Below, in pieces: positions 1 through 7,321 of a DNA stretch of 11,584 nucleotides (position 1 is its first letter; the number at the start of each line of letters is the position of its first letter). The notes beneath the pieces are model-generated. The model made no database searches. It saw only the letters and a program-made list of their open reading frames with translations, and was not told where the DNA came from. This stretch comes from Desulfofustis sp. (lineage in GTDB: Bacteria > Desulfobacterota > Desulfobulbia > Desulfobulbales > Desulfocapsaceae). The position numbers were made by a program, and so were the translations under genes. The stretch covers positions 1 through 11,584 of the forward strand of contig JARFQM010000069.1 in assembly GCA_029287755.1 (NCBI GenBank), in the 5' to 3' direction.

Positions 1-8
1 GTGCCCCC

Positions 9-383
9 TCAAAAAAATGCTTGGTACAAGGCATAGAGCCAGACCGCGGCCGCCGCGATCAGGCTGAGCAGCACCGCTGCGCTGCCCATGTCCTTGGCTC
101 TGCCGGCCAGTTCGTCATACTCCGGCGCAACCTTGTCGACCACCGCCTCCACGGCCGAATTGAGCAGCTCGACGATGAGCACCAGGCTGTTGACCGTAAA
201 AAGCAGCAGTTTGACGAACCCGCTCACCGGGAGCAGCACAAGCACCACCAGCAGAACGACAAAGACCATGGCCTCCTGCCTGAACGCCTCCTCGCTGCGA
301 TAGCAGGTCGCAAGCCCCTGCAGCGAGTAGCCCAGGGCGCTGACCAGCCGGGCCAGCCCCTTTTTCGATTGAGGCTTATCCAT
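9..383 (-). CDS. dgkA: Diacylglycerol kinase (DgkA, small integral membrane type)
   Basis: This enzyme phosphorylates diacylglycerol to phosphatidic acid with ATP in the inner membrane, recycling the lipid released during synthesis of membrane-derived glycans and envelope lipids. The 124-residue length fits the proteobacterial family (E. coli about 122). Family motifs are visible: EEAFRQE (31-37) in the amphipathic N-terminal part, VELLNSAVEAVVDK (71-84) and EYDELAGRAKDMGSAAV (88-104). E72 and E79 correspond to the E. coli catalytic/metal-binding glutamates E69 and E76. Three membrane helices are expected at about 37-53, 56-76 and 101-121. The ATG lies 3 bases after the stop of the AICAR transformylase gene, so it is probably the last gene of that short cluster. 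No clear terminator can be seen because the window ends 8 bases beyond the stop. The function is secure; the reason for the link to a purine gene is not evident. Confidence 0.96.
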   Translation of the reverse strand: MDKPQSKKGLARLVSALGYSLQGLATCYRSEEAFRQEAMVFVVLLVVLVLLPVSGFVKLLLFTVNSLVLIVELLNSAVEAVVDKVAPEYDELAGRAKDMGSAAVLLSLIAAAAVWLYALYQAFF

Positions 384-386
384 CCC

Positions 387-1676
387 TTAGTGTTTGAACG
401 AGCGCTGACCGGTAAACTTCATGGCCACCTTGGGCTCGGCTTCGTTACAGGCCTCGATGGTCTCGAAATCGCGCATCGACCCGCCGGCTTGCAGGATCGC
501 CCCGACCCCCTGGTTGATGCCCACGTCGGCGCCGTCCCTGAAGGGAAAGAAGGCGTCTGAAATCATCACCGAACCGGGCAGGCCGGCCCGTTCACTGCGC
601 ACCTGGGCGTCGATTTCCTCTTTCTCCGCCGGCGCTCTCTCGCCGCTGGCGACAGCCATCTCGAGATCGGCGTAGGAGAGGTTGCACTGGTCGAAGCTGA
701 GCAAATCACCATACTTGATATAGGCCTTGTGCACCGCGATTTCAGCCACCCCGACCCGGTCCTGTTCTCCGGTGCCGATGCCCACGGTGCACCCGTCTTT
801 CACATAGAGCACCGAATTGGAGGTGACGCCGTGCTCTATGGCCCAGCCGAAAATCATATCGTCGAGCTCCTGTGAGGTCGGCTCCCGGTCGCAGCGGTAT
901 TCACGGCCCTTCCAGACGGCTGTGGCGGGCTTCAGATCGGCCGCCGAGCGGATCGAGTTGACTGCCGACTGCTGGGCGATGATGCCGCCGTCGATCAAAC
1001 TCTTGAAATCGATGAACCGGTAGCGTTCGAAATCGGCCAGTCTATCTATCTTGGCGATCTTAATCACCCGAAGATTGGCCCGACGACTGATAATCTCCAG
1101 GCTGCCCTCCTCGAATTCGGGGGCGCACACCACCTCGAGGTAGTTTTCCGCCAGGAGTTTGGCGGTCTCTGTGTCGCAGGACCGGTTCAGCACCACGGCC
1201 CCGCCGAAGGCGGCGATCCGATCGGCCCGGTTGGCCCGGTCGAAGGCGTTGGCGAGGCTGCTGCCGTAGGCGGCGCCGCAAGGGTTGTTGTGCTTGAGAA
1301 TGACGGCCGCCGGCCGGTCCATCAGGTATTTGAGGATATTGAGGCCGTTGTCGATATCGGTCAGATTTATTTTTCCTGGATGCTTGCCCACCTGCAGCAT
1401 GTCGGCGGCGGTAACGGCCGACACCAGACCGTTGCCGGGCTCGATGAAGGCGCAGTCGCCGAGGCTGAGGTTGCCGTTGACCAACTCGTAGAGCGCAGCC
1501 TCCTGGTCGGGGTTCTCGCCATAGCGAATGCCGCGTTCGTCGAAGGAACCGTCCTCCTGGGCTATCTTCCAGGTGCGCTTGCGATAGACCAGCTGCTGAT
1601 CACCGAAACTGATCGTCATTTCCATGGGAAAGTGGTCACCGAGGATGGTCGAATACATTTTTTTGATATCGCTCAT
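387..1676 (-). CDS. purH: AICAR formyltransferase, stand-alone PurH C-terminal domain
   Basis: The protein transfers a formyl group from 10-formyl-tetrahydrofolate to AICAR, the ninth step of IMP synthesis, in the cytoplasm. Seen in the 429 residues: RYGENPDQ (51-58), the catalytic pair K128-H129 in LKHNNPCGAA (127-136), SDAFFPFRDG (373-382), GVGAILQAGGSMRD (390-403) and the canonical C-terminal MKFTGQRSFKH (419-429). These are hallmarks of the AICARFT domain of PurH/ATIC. The usual bifunctional enzyme is about 510-530 residues, with an N-terminal methylglyoxal-synthase-like IMP cyclohydrolase domain. That domain is absent: the AICARFT motif RYGENP is already at residue 51. IMP cyclohydrolase must therefore come from another gene, or this is a paralogue with a narrower role. 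The ATG overlaps the stop of the upstream GlmU-like gene (ATGA, 4 bases), implying translational coupling. The domain assignment is strong; the symbol describes the family, not bifunctionality. Confidence 0.9.
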   Translation of the reverse strand: MSDIKKMYSTILGDHFPMEMTISFGDQQLVYRKRTWKIAQEDGSFDERGIRYGENPDQEAALYELVNGNLSLGDCAFIEPGNGLVSAVTAADMLQVGKHPGKINLTDIDNGLNILKYLMDRPAAVILKHNNPCGAAYGSSLANAFDRANRADRIAAFGGAVVLNRSCDTETAKLLAENYLEVVCAPEFEEGSLEIISRRANLRVIKIAKIDRLADFERYRFIDFKSLIDGGIIAQQSAVNSIRSAADLKPATAVWKGREYRCDREPTSQELDDMIFGWAIEHGVTSNSVLYVKDGCTVGIGTGEQDRVGVAEIAVHKAYIKYGDLLSFDQCNLSYADLEMAVASGERAPAEKEEIDAQVRSERAGLPGSVMISDAFFPFRDGADVGINQGVGAILQAGGSMRDFETIEACNEAEPKVAMKFTGQRSFKH

Positions 1677-2728
1677 GGCTGTTCCTCATTCTTGTGTTGT
1701 TCGTTGGCGCTGCCGTCCAGCAGGCTCAGCGGGGCAATCCGTACCCCGTTGTCCACCCGGCGATTGAGCACGACGCTGTTGGCACCGACCTTGACGCCGT
1801 TGCCGATCTGCGCATTGTCGATATAGACCCCCGGTTCGATCACGCAGTTGTCGCCGATCGTGCTCTGCCCGAGGATGGTGACCGCTGCCCCGAGACAGCA
1901 GCCGGTCCCTATGGTGACGCCGGGACCGATCGAGGTGGTCAGGGGATCGAGCATGGCCACCCCCCGGGCCAGCAGTTCGTGATTCCGGCGTGCGCTGAGT
2001 TCCCGCTGAGCCTGGGCCAGTTCCACCCTGGAGTTGACCCCCAGTACATGGGCGGGATAGGGATGTTCAAACTTGTTGATTACCAGACCGTCGGCGACAC
2101 CGATGCCAACGATATCGGTGAGATACATCTCCCCCTGGGCGTTGTTGGTGGTCACCCTGGCCAGGGCATCAAAAAGAAAGCCGGCATCGGCGATATAGAT
2201 GCCCGCATTGATCTCCCGGATTGCCCGCTGCTGTTCATCGGCGTCCTTCTCCTCGACGATGGCCTGCACCGCGCCGGAGCGGCCGCTGATGACCCTGCCG
2301 TAGTTGGTCGGGTCAGCCAGTGTCGTGGTCATGATGGTAAGTCTGGCTGCGCTGGCTCTGTGGGCGTTGATCATCTGCTGCAGGTGCTCACCCTGGAGCA
2401 GAGGGGCGTCGCCGTTGACGATCATGATGGTGCCGGGGAAATCGGCCAGCAGGGGGCGGGCGCTGAGCACCGCATGGCCGGTGCCTTTCTGCTCTCTCTG
2501 TTCGCAGCAGATTACCCCCCAGCCTTCAACAATGGAGGCAACCGCTTCCTTCTGGTGGCCGACGATGACGATCGTCTTGTCCGCTTCGAGGGGTGCGACA
2601 CCGTCGAGCACGTGATGCAGCATCGGCCGGTAGAAGACCTCGTGCAGGACTTTGGCCCTGGCCGACTTCATTCTTGTTCCCTTGCCGGCGGCAAGAATAA
2701 TCACACAGAGGGGTGCACTGGTTTCCAT
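1673..2728 (-). CDS. GlmU-like nucleotidyltransferase with shortened hexapeptide domain
   Basis: The N-terminal half is a sugar-1-phosphate nucleotidyltransferase of the GlmU type, which makes UDP-GlcNAc from GlcNAc-1-phosphate and UTP. Seen: the nucleotide-binding signature LAAGKGTRMKS (12-22), QKGTGHAV (80-87), NGDAPL (105-110, with D107 as the likely metal ligand), EIN-AGIY (172-178) and GVNSRVELA (230-238). From about 265 to 330 there are hexapeptide repeats (IGPGVTIG, IGDNCVIEPGVYI, IGNGVKVGANSVV) that form a left-handed beta helix. E. coli GlmU has 456 residues; this one has 351 and ends before the part of the helix that carries the acetyltransferase residues (E. coli K351 and H363). 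I infer it is a uridylyltransferase only, or a nucleotidyltransferase for another sugar phosphate. It heads a cluster with the AICAR transformylase and dgkA. No strong ribosome site precedes the ATG, but the start directly before the LAAGKGTR fold is well placed. Confidence 0.85.
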   Translation of the reverse strand: METSAPLCVIILAAGKGTRMKSARAKVLHEVFYRPMLHHVLDGVAPLEADKTIVIVGHQKEAVASIVEGWGVICCEQREQKGTGHAVLSARPLLADFPGTIMIVNGDAPLLQGEHLQQMINAHRASAARLTIMTTTLADPTNYGRVISGRSGAVQAIVEEKDADEQQRAIREINAGIYIADAGFLFDALARVTTNNAQGEMYLTDIVGIGVADGLVINKFEHPYPAHVLGVNSRVELAQAQRELSARRNHELLARGVAMLDPLTTSIGPGVTIGTGCCLGAAVTILGQSTIGDNCVIEPGVYIDNAQIGNGVKVGANSVVLNRRVDNGVRIAPLSLLDGSANEQHKNEEQP

Positions 2729-2776
2729 GAGCGGCTGTCAGGATCGGGTTGATGGTGATTCTGCAGATGATGGTGG

Positions 2777-2805
2777 AACCTATCCTGTCGCCGGGTTTCT
2801 GTCAA
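2777..2805 (-). promoter_or_regulatory. Possible promoter of the GlmU-like/AICARFT/dgkA cluster
   Basis: The 151-base gap after the last transport gene holds a perfect -35 TTGACA on the minus strand (2800-2805). Seventeen bases later comes only a weak -10, TAGGTT (2777-2782). The -35 overlaps a 15-base dyad, GTCAATCAGATTGAC (2801-2815). The gap and the change of function argue for a separate transcription unit; the promoter itself is tentative. Confidence 0.35.
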
Positions 2806-2879
2806 TCAGATTGACCAGGCTGAGCGGCAGTGGCGTATCTGTTGCCAGGCGGTGCCGCACGGGGGAGTTCGGAGCGGAG

Positions 2880-3704
2880 TTATTCCTTGACCGAGCCGGC
2901 CAGCAGCCCGCGAATGAAATAGCGGCCCAGGACGATATAGATGAGCAGCACCGGCAGGGCCGCCAGGATCGATCCGGCCATGGGCAGATTCCAGCTCACC
3001 GCCTGGCCGCCGGCAAGTTGGGCGAGTCCGACGGTGATCGGGTTGGCGGTGTGCCGGGTGAGGCAGATACCCCAGAGGAATTCGTTCCAGATCTGGGTGA
3101 ACTGCCAGAGGCTGGTGACCACGAACCCGGGTATCGACAGCGGAAAAATGATCCTGGTGTAAATCTGAAAGAAGCCGGCCCCGTCCAGGTTGGCAGATTC
3201 CATCAGCGAGTCGGGGATCTGGGCGTAGAAGTTGCGGAAAATGAGCGAGGTGATCGGCAGTCCGTAGACGACGTGGGCCAGCACCAGCCCGGGCAGGCCG
3301 CCGTAGAGATGCATCGCCCGAAGGGTCTGGAAAAGCGGGATAAGGATGACCTGGTAGGGGATGAACATGCCGAACAGAAACAGGGTGAAGACAATCTCGC
3401 TGCCCGGAAACTTCCACTTGGAAAAGACATAGCCATTCAGCGAACCCAGCACGGTGGACAGCAGGGTGGCGCTGATGGTCAGGATGAAGGAGTTGACGAT
3501 GTTCGGCTGGAGCAGGGCAAAGGCCTCAGCAAAACTGGCGTAATTGACCTCGGGCGGCAGCTGCCAGGATTGGGGCAGGCTGATATCACCCGGATACTTG
3601 AGCGAGGTGATCAGGGTCAGATAGACCGGCATCAAATAGGCCAGCGCCAGCACCACCAGGGAACCGTAAAGGGCGATCGTCGCCGGGCTCAGTCTGGTTT
3701 TCAT
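2880..3704 (-). CDS. Sugar ABC transporter permease, MalG-type
   Basis: This is one of the two inner-membrane subunits of the galactose/glucose importer in this operon. Its 274 residues match MalG-type carbohydrate permeases (about 270-300). Six hydrophobic segments can be placed at about 10-32, 70-92, 103-125, 136-156, 190-211 and 243-264. The cytoplasmic EAA loop that docks on the ATPase is visible at 165-191, with key residues [17 protein letters not shown] and the following PL and IP pairs. Its ATG overlaps the stop of the other permease by one base (TGATG), so the two are almost certainly translated together and form a heterodimer. It is the last gene of the operon; 151 bases separate it from the GlmU-like gene. 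The family is certain; the substrate is inferred from the binding protein and galT/galK. Confidence 0.93.
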   Translation of the reverse strand: MKTRLSPATIALYGSLVVLALAYLMPVYLTLITSLKYPGDISLPQSWQLPPEVNYASFAEAFALLQPNIVNSFILTISATLLSTVLGSLNGYVFSKWKFPGSEIVFTLFLFGMFIPYQVILIPLFQTLRAMHLYGGLPGLVLAHVVYGLPITSLIFRNFYAQIPDSLMESANLDGAGFFQIYTRIIFPLSIPGFVVTSLWQFTQIWNEFLWGICLTRHTANPITVGLAQLAGGQAVSWNLPMAGSILAALPVLLIYIVLGRYFIRGLLAGSVKE

Positions 3705-4816
3705 CAGCGCGTCCTCCGCTGCCGGTAGCTGCTGATCAGGTAGGGAATGATGAAGGTGGCGGCGATCAGAAATAAAATTATGGCAATGGCGGCGCCCTTG
3801 GCGAAGTCGTTGGCCCTGAAAGTGGTCAGGTACATGTTCAATGCCGGGTGACCGGTCTCGGCATTGTCCGGTCCGGTCATGGCGAAAATCAGGTCGAACA
3901 TTTTCAGGGAGATGTGCGACAGGATGATCACCGCGCTGATGGTGATCGGCTTGAGCATCGGCAGGGCGATGTAGCGGTAATACTGGGCCGTGGTCGCGCC
4001 GTCGAGCATCGAAGCGTCGCGCAGGTCCTGTGAAATTCCTGTGAATCCAGCCAGGTAGAGTGCCATCGTGTAGCCCGAATACTGCCAGATGGTGGCCATG
4101 ATGATGCCCAGGGTGGCCAGGTTGAAGCCGTGGGTTTCCTCCATGAACAGGGCCTTGGGCAGCAGGTCGCCGAACAGCCAGGCGGCCAGTCCGACCGCGA
4201 TGCCCGGCAGCAGGAAGCGCCGTAATGCCCTGGCCGGATCCTGCTTAATCGACATGAGTCCGCCGATAATCAGCACGGCTGCCAGGATGTAGAACGCTAT
4301 CTGCAGCAGATTCTGCCAGTTGAACTCGAAAATCGCGCCGGTGCTGGACAGCCATTTGAACTTCAGGGGCTCAAATCCCGCATAGGTGGGCAGGATATTG
4401 ACCCCGCCCTGGGGGGCCAGCATCCAGCGCCAGATGGTACCGGTGACGATGAAGGAGAGCGACATCGGATAGAGGAAAATGGTTCTGAATACCGCCTCGC
4501 CCCTCGGTTTATTGTCCAGCAGGATGGCGATGATCAGGCCGGTGCCGATGGCCCCGAGCAGAAGCATGACCGAGTAGTAGACGGCATTGACCAGATCCTG
4601 GCGAAAGCCGCCGCCCAGAAAGCCGGTGAACAACTCTTTATAATTGCTCAGGCCGGCGTAATTGCGAACCGGATTTTCGGCCAGGGCGGCAACCCCGCCC
4701 CAGTCGGTCAACGACAGCCAGAAGGTGTTGCCGATGAACCCGTAGACGAATACCGCGATCAGTATCATCGACGGCAGCAGGGTAAGAAAGGCTTTGATTC
4801 GGTCTCTGTTGATCAT
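3704..4816 (-). CDS. Sugar ABC transporter permease, MalF-type, with extra membrane segment
   Basis: This is the second membrane subunit of the sugar importer. The EAA loop, [20 protein letters not shown] followed by ALPMLKP (about 263-289), is typical of the MalF/UgpA family. Hydrophobic segments lie near 9-29, 79-99, 111-132, 167-187, 202-221, 235-257, 292-310 and 341-361. The protein has about 370 residues, against about 290-320 for usual six-helix relatives. The excess lies between the third segment and the EAA domain (about 135-230) and carries two extra hydrophobic stretches. Related glucose-type importers may share this, but I cannot check. An in-frame GTG occurs one codon earlier (4819). 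I chose the ATG; neither has a good Shine-Dalgarno sequence, and the minus-strand leader reads CCTCCTGTG just before it. It follows the binding-protein gene after a 50-odd-base gap containing a hairpin. Confidence 0.9.
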   Translation of the reverse strand: MINRDRIKAFLTLLPSMILIAVFVYGFIGNTFWLSLTDWGGVAALAENPVRNYAGLSNYKELFTGFLGGGFRQDLVNAVYYSVMLLLGAIGTGLIIAILLDNKPRGEAVFRTIFLYPMSLSFIVTGTIWRWMLAPQGGVNILPTYAGFEPLKFKWLSSTGAIFEFNWQNLLQIAFYILAAVLIIGGLMSIKQDPARALRRFLLPGIAVGLAAWLFGDLLPKALFMEETHGFNLATLGIIMATIWQYSGYTMALYLAGFTGISQDLRDASMLDGATTAQYYRYIALPMLKPITISAVIILSHISLKMFDLIFAMTGPDNAETGHPALNMYLTTFRANDFAKGAAIAIILFLIAATFIIPYLISSYRQRRTR

Positions 4817-4830
4817 CACAGGAGGGCGAA

Positions 4831-4854
4831 GGTCCCGCTGCTTAGAGAGGGACC
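4831..4854 (-). other. Intercistronic hairpin between binding-protein and permease genes
   Basis: GGTCCC (4831-4836) and GGGACC (4849-4854) form a perfect 6-bp inverted repeat with a 12-base loop, in the gap between the stop of the binding protein and the start of the MalF-type permease. No T-run follows, so it is not a standard intrinsic terminator. Hairpins in this place often stabilise the upstream mRNA, giving more binding protein than permease. That role is inferred from known mal-type operons, not shown here. Confidence 0.4.
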
Positions 4855-4872
4855 CTCACCAGGTTGTATCGA

Positions 4873-6135
4873 TTATTTACCGATTCCGTTTTTAACCGCA
4901 ATCTGCTGAGCGGCCTTGCCGGCGGCTTCGGCGTTGCGTGATTTAAGAAACATCTCCATGACCGAGGCAAAATCGTTCATGAAGCCTTCATTGGCCGTTA
5001 CCCCGTGGGCGAGCGAACCGACGATGCGATCCTTGCCGAAGTCGGCGGAGGCCGATTTGGCATAATCGTTATACTTGGACAGATCGCTGTCGGTGCGGGC
5101 CGAGATGGAGCCCTTCAGCGGGTTGAAGGCGTCACTGCCTTCCTTGCTGCCGAGCAGCGACAGCCAGGCCAGGACATTGTCGCGGTTGGGAGCACCCTTG
5201 GGCAGCCCGAAGGAGTCGGCCAGGAACATGAACTCACCGCCCGTTCCCGGGGAAGGAGCCCAGCCGAAGCCTTCGCCGGGGGCCAGCTTCTTGGTGGTAC
5301 TCATGTAGCCTGCGGCCCAGTCGCCCATGACGTTGAAGGCGGCTCTGCCGTCCACGACCATATCGGTGGCCTGCTGCCAGGAAAGCGAGGAGGCGTCCTC
5401 GTTGGTGTACTCGAGCACCTTGCCGAACAGTTCCCAGGCCTTGACCCCTTCGGGGCTGTCGAAGGCCAGTGCGCCGGTCCACAGGGCGTCCCAGTTGTCA
5501 GGCCCGAGGGCAGCCAAGGCCACCGATTCCCACAGGTGGTTGGCGGTCCAGTTCTGGGCCAGGGCCAGCGGTACTACGCCAGCTTCCTTGATTTTGGGAG
5601 CCACCGCGAAAAAGTCGTCCCAGCTCGTGGGCGGCTTGATACCCCACTTGTCCAGATTGGCCGGAACATACCAGAGCACGTTGGAGCGGTGGATATTGAC
5701 CGGCACCGACCAGATTCCGGTATCGGTACCGATGAGCTTGACCAGACCCTCAGGAAAGGCGTCCATCCAGCCCTCCTCCTTGAACAGAAAGGTCAGATCT
5801 TCCATGCGATCGGCCTTCACCCAGGTGCCGATCAGCTCCTGTCCGGCGTGCACCTGAAAGCTGTCCGGCGGCTCGCCGCCGAGCATCCTTGTTTTCAACA
5901 CTGCCTTGGCGTTGACGCCGGAGCCGCCGGTCACGGTGGCATTCACCACTTCGACGTTGGGGTTGGCTTCTTTGTACAGATCGATCAGGGCCTGCAGGGC
6001 CGGTCCTTCATCGCCGGCCCACCAGGAAAAGATCTCGAGCTGACCCGAGAGATGTCCCTTGGACTGGGCCGGGCCGGCAACAAGCAGCAGCGTTGCGGCC
6101 ATGGCGATGAGCGTGGTGACGATTGTCTTCTTCAT
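4873..6135 (-). CDS. Periplasmic glucose/galactose-type sugar-binding protein
   Basis: This is the extracytoplasmic receptor that delivers sugar to the two permeases. It is an extracellular solute-binding protein of family 1, 420 residues from the chosen ATG. Residues 1-25 form a signal peptide (KK, hydrophobic core, then GPAQS before KG) with no lipobox cysteine, so the mature protein should be free in the periplasm. Striking motifs are EIFSWWAGDEGPALQALI (34-51), TGGSGVNAKAVLKTRM (69-84), FQVHAG (93-98), PVNIHRSNVLWY (145-156), GDWAAGYMSTTKKL (271-284) and FNPLKGSISAR (337-347). From memory these closely match the glucose/galactose-binding protein of Thermus thermophilus, whose structure is known. 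The frame stays open 21 codons upstream to 6198, but the start at 6135 is fixed by an ideal AGGAGG 5 bases before it and by the signal peptide. Together with galT and galK this points to galactose, possibly also glucose, as ligand. Confidence 0.93.
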   Translation of the reverse strand: MKKTIVTTLIAMAATLLLVAGPAQSKGHLSGQLEIFSWWAGDEGPALQALIDLYKEANPNVEVVNATVTGGSGVNAKAVLKTRMLGGEPPDSFQVHAGQELIGTWVKADRMEDLTFLFKEEGWMDAFPEGLVKLIGTDTGIWSVPVNIHRSNVLWYVPANLDKWGIKPPTSWDDFFAVAPKIKEAGVVPLALAQNWTANHLWESVALAALGPDNWDALWTGALAFDSPEGVKAWELFGKVLEYTNEDASSLSWQQATDMVVDGRAAFNVMGDWAAGYMSTTKKLAPGEGFGWAPSPGTGGEFMFLADSFGLPKGAPNRDNVLAWLSLLGSKEGSDAFNPLKGSISARTDSDLSKYNDYAKSASADFGKDRIVGSLAHGVTANEGFMNDFASVMEMFLKSRNAEAAGKAAQQIAVKNGIGK

Positions 6136-6140
6136 GGGTT

Positions 6141-6146
6141 CCTCCT
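6141..6146 (-). promoter_or_regulatory. Strong ribosome binding site that sets the binding-protein start
   Basis: On the minus strand AGGAGG lies 5 bases before the ATG at 6135. It is a full match to the Shine-Dalgarno consensus and the best in the window. It selects the start that begins with the signal peptide over the longer open frame, and it fits the need for a large amount of binding protein. Confidence 0.8.
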
Positions 6147-6194
6147 CTGTGTGGTTGTGCGATCCTGCAACTGGCGACCGCATGGTTCGGTTGT

Positions 6195-7283
6195 TCAACG
6201 GATGGCCTGCTCGGTATCGGGATCGAACAGCAGCAGGTTCTCCAAATTCAAGCCGAGTTTCATCGTCTGACCCGGGGCGGCGGCGACCCTGCCCTCCAGT
6301 TCGGCGACGACGCTTGCCTCGCCCAGGGTGAATTCAAGCAGCGACTGGCTGCCGACGATTTCCGAGACCACGACCCTGCCGTCGATGAGCCACTGTTCGG
6401 GAAGGGCTGCCAGGGCACCGTCGCGCTTGATCGAGTCGGGCCTGATACCGGCCAGCACCTGGTCCTGGTCCTTGCAGCCGTCGGGCAGCGTGACCGGGAA
6501 GGTCAAGCCGCAGAAACTTATAGCATCCCCGTCACCGGCGCGGTGGACGACCGCGTCAAGCATGTTGATCGGCGGGTTGCCGATGAAACTGGCGACAAAT
6601 CGGTTGTCGGGCCGCTCGTAGACCTCCACCGGTGTACCCACTTGCTGAACCCGGCCATCCTTGAGGATGACGATCCTGTCGGCCAGGGTCATGGCCTCTA
6701 TCTGGTCGTGGGTAACATAGATGGTGGTGGTCTTCATTTTCAGATGCATCTTCTTCAGTTCCATGCGCATCTGGGTTCTGAGCTGGGCGTCGAGGTTGGA
6801 CAGCGGTTCGTCGAACAAGAATACGCTGGGGCTGCGGACGATGGCCCGGCCCATGGCCACCCGCTGCCGCTGCCCGCCCGACAGTGCTGCCGGCTTCCTG
6901 TGCAGGTAAGGGGTCAGCTCGAGGATGTCGGCCGCCTTGTCGACCTTCTGCCGGATCTCATTCTTGCCAAGTTTGGCCATCTTCAGGCTGAAGGCCATAT
7001 TCTCGAAGACGCTCATGTGCGGGTAGAGCGCATAGTTCTGAAAGACCATGGCCACGTCGCGGTCCTTGGGCATCACCTCGTTTACCTTCCGGTCATTGAT
7101 CCTTATTTCGCCGCTGCTGATCGTTTCCAGCCCGGCGATCATTCTCAGGATCGTCGATTTTCCGCAGCCGGAGGGACCGACCAGGACGATGAATTCGTTG
7201 TCGCCGATGCTGAGGTTGGCATTGTGGACCACTTCGGTCGTGCCGAACCGTTTGCAGATATCAAGCAGTTCAACCTGGGCCAT
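6195..7283 (-). CDS. Sugar ABC transporter ATP-binding protein (MalK/UgpC/MsmK family)
   Basis: This cytoplasmic ATPase powers the importer by binding the EAA loops of the two permeases. All ABC motifs are visible: Walker [10 protein letters not shown] (36-44), Q-loop Q82 in [11 protein letters not shown], signature [14 protein letters not shown] (134-147), Walker B VFLFDEP (154-160), D-loop SNLDA (162-166) and H-loop H192 in [15 protein letters not shown]. The first 240 residues are the nucleotide-binding domain. Residues about 240-362 are the C-terminal OB-fold/TOBE region with GIRPDSI (279-285), as in MalK. The 362-residue length is normal. A GGGAG ribosome site precedes the ATG by about 6 bases. 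The gene lies 38 bases after the regulator and 59 bases before the binding protein. Such ATPases can serve several importers, so its use may not be limited to galactose. Confidence 0.95.
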   Translation of the reverse strand: MAQVELLDICKRFGTTEVVHNANLSIGDNEFIVLVGPSGCGKSTILRMIAGLETISSGEIRINDRKVNEVMPKDRDVAMVFQNYALYPHMSVFENMAFSLKMAKLGKNEIRQKVDKAADILELTPYLHRKPAALSGGQRQRVAMGRAIVRSPSVFLFDEPLSNLDAQLRTQMRMELKKMHLKMKTTTIYVTHDQIEAMTLADRIVILKDGRVQQVGTPVEVYERPDNRFVASFIGNPPINMLDAVVHRAGDGDAISFCGLTFPVTLPDGCKDQDQVLAGIRPDSIKRDGALAALPEQWLIDGRVVVSEIVGSQSLLEFTLGEASVVAELEGRVAAAPGQTMKLGLNLENLLLFDPDTEQAIR

Positions 7284-7321
7284 AAATTTCTCCCGCAGGG
7301 GTAAGTGTTGACAGGTTCATC

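Noticed and set aside
1694..2752. Long plus-strand open frame opposite the GlmU-like gene
   Set aside because: No recognisable motif; it is a GC-rich antisense shadow of a gene with complete family motifs.
2824..2858. Possible terminator hairpin after the last transport gene (GCGGCA and TGCCGC arms)
   Set aside because: The stem is only 6 bp with a long loop and no T-run, so I do not call a terminator.
2652..3728. Long plus-strand open frame opposite the MalG-type permease
   Set aside because: Rich in Q, G, D and R with no domain; antisense to a clear permease gene.
6136..6198. N-terminal extension of the sugar-binding protein
   Set aside because: The ideal AGGAGG and the signal peptide both point to the ATG at 6135; the extension would bury the signal peptide.
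5005..6270. Long plus-strand open frame opposite the binding protein
   Set aside because: Low-complexity antisense translation; the minus strand carries an unmistakable binding protein.
6123..7304. Long plus-strand open frame opposite the ABC ATPase
   Set aside because: The minus strand has all ABC motifs in order; this frame has none of any family.
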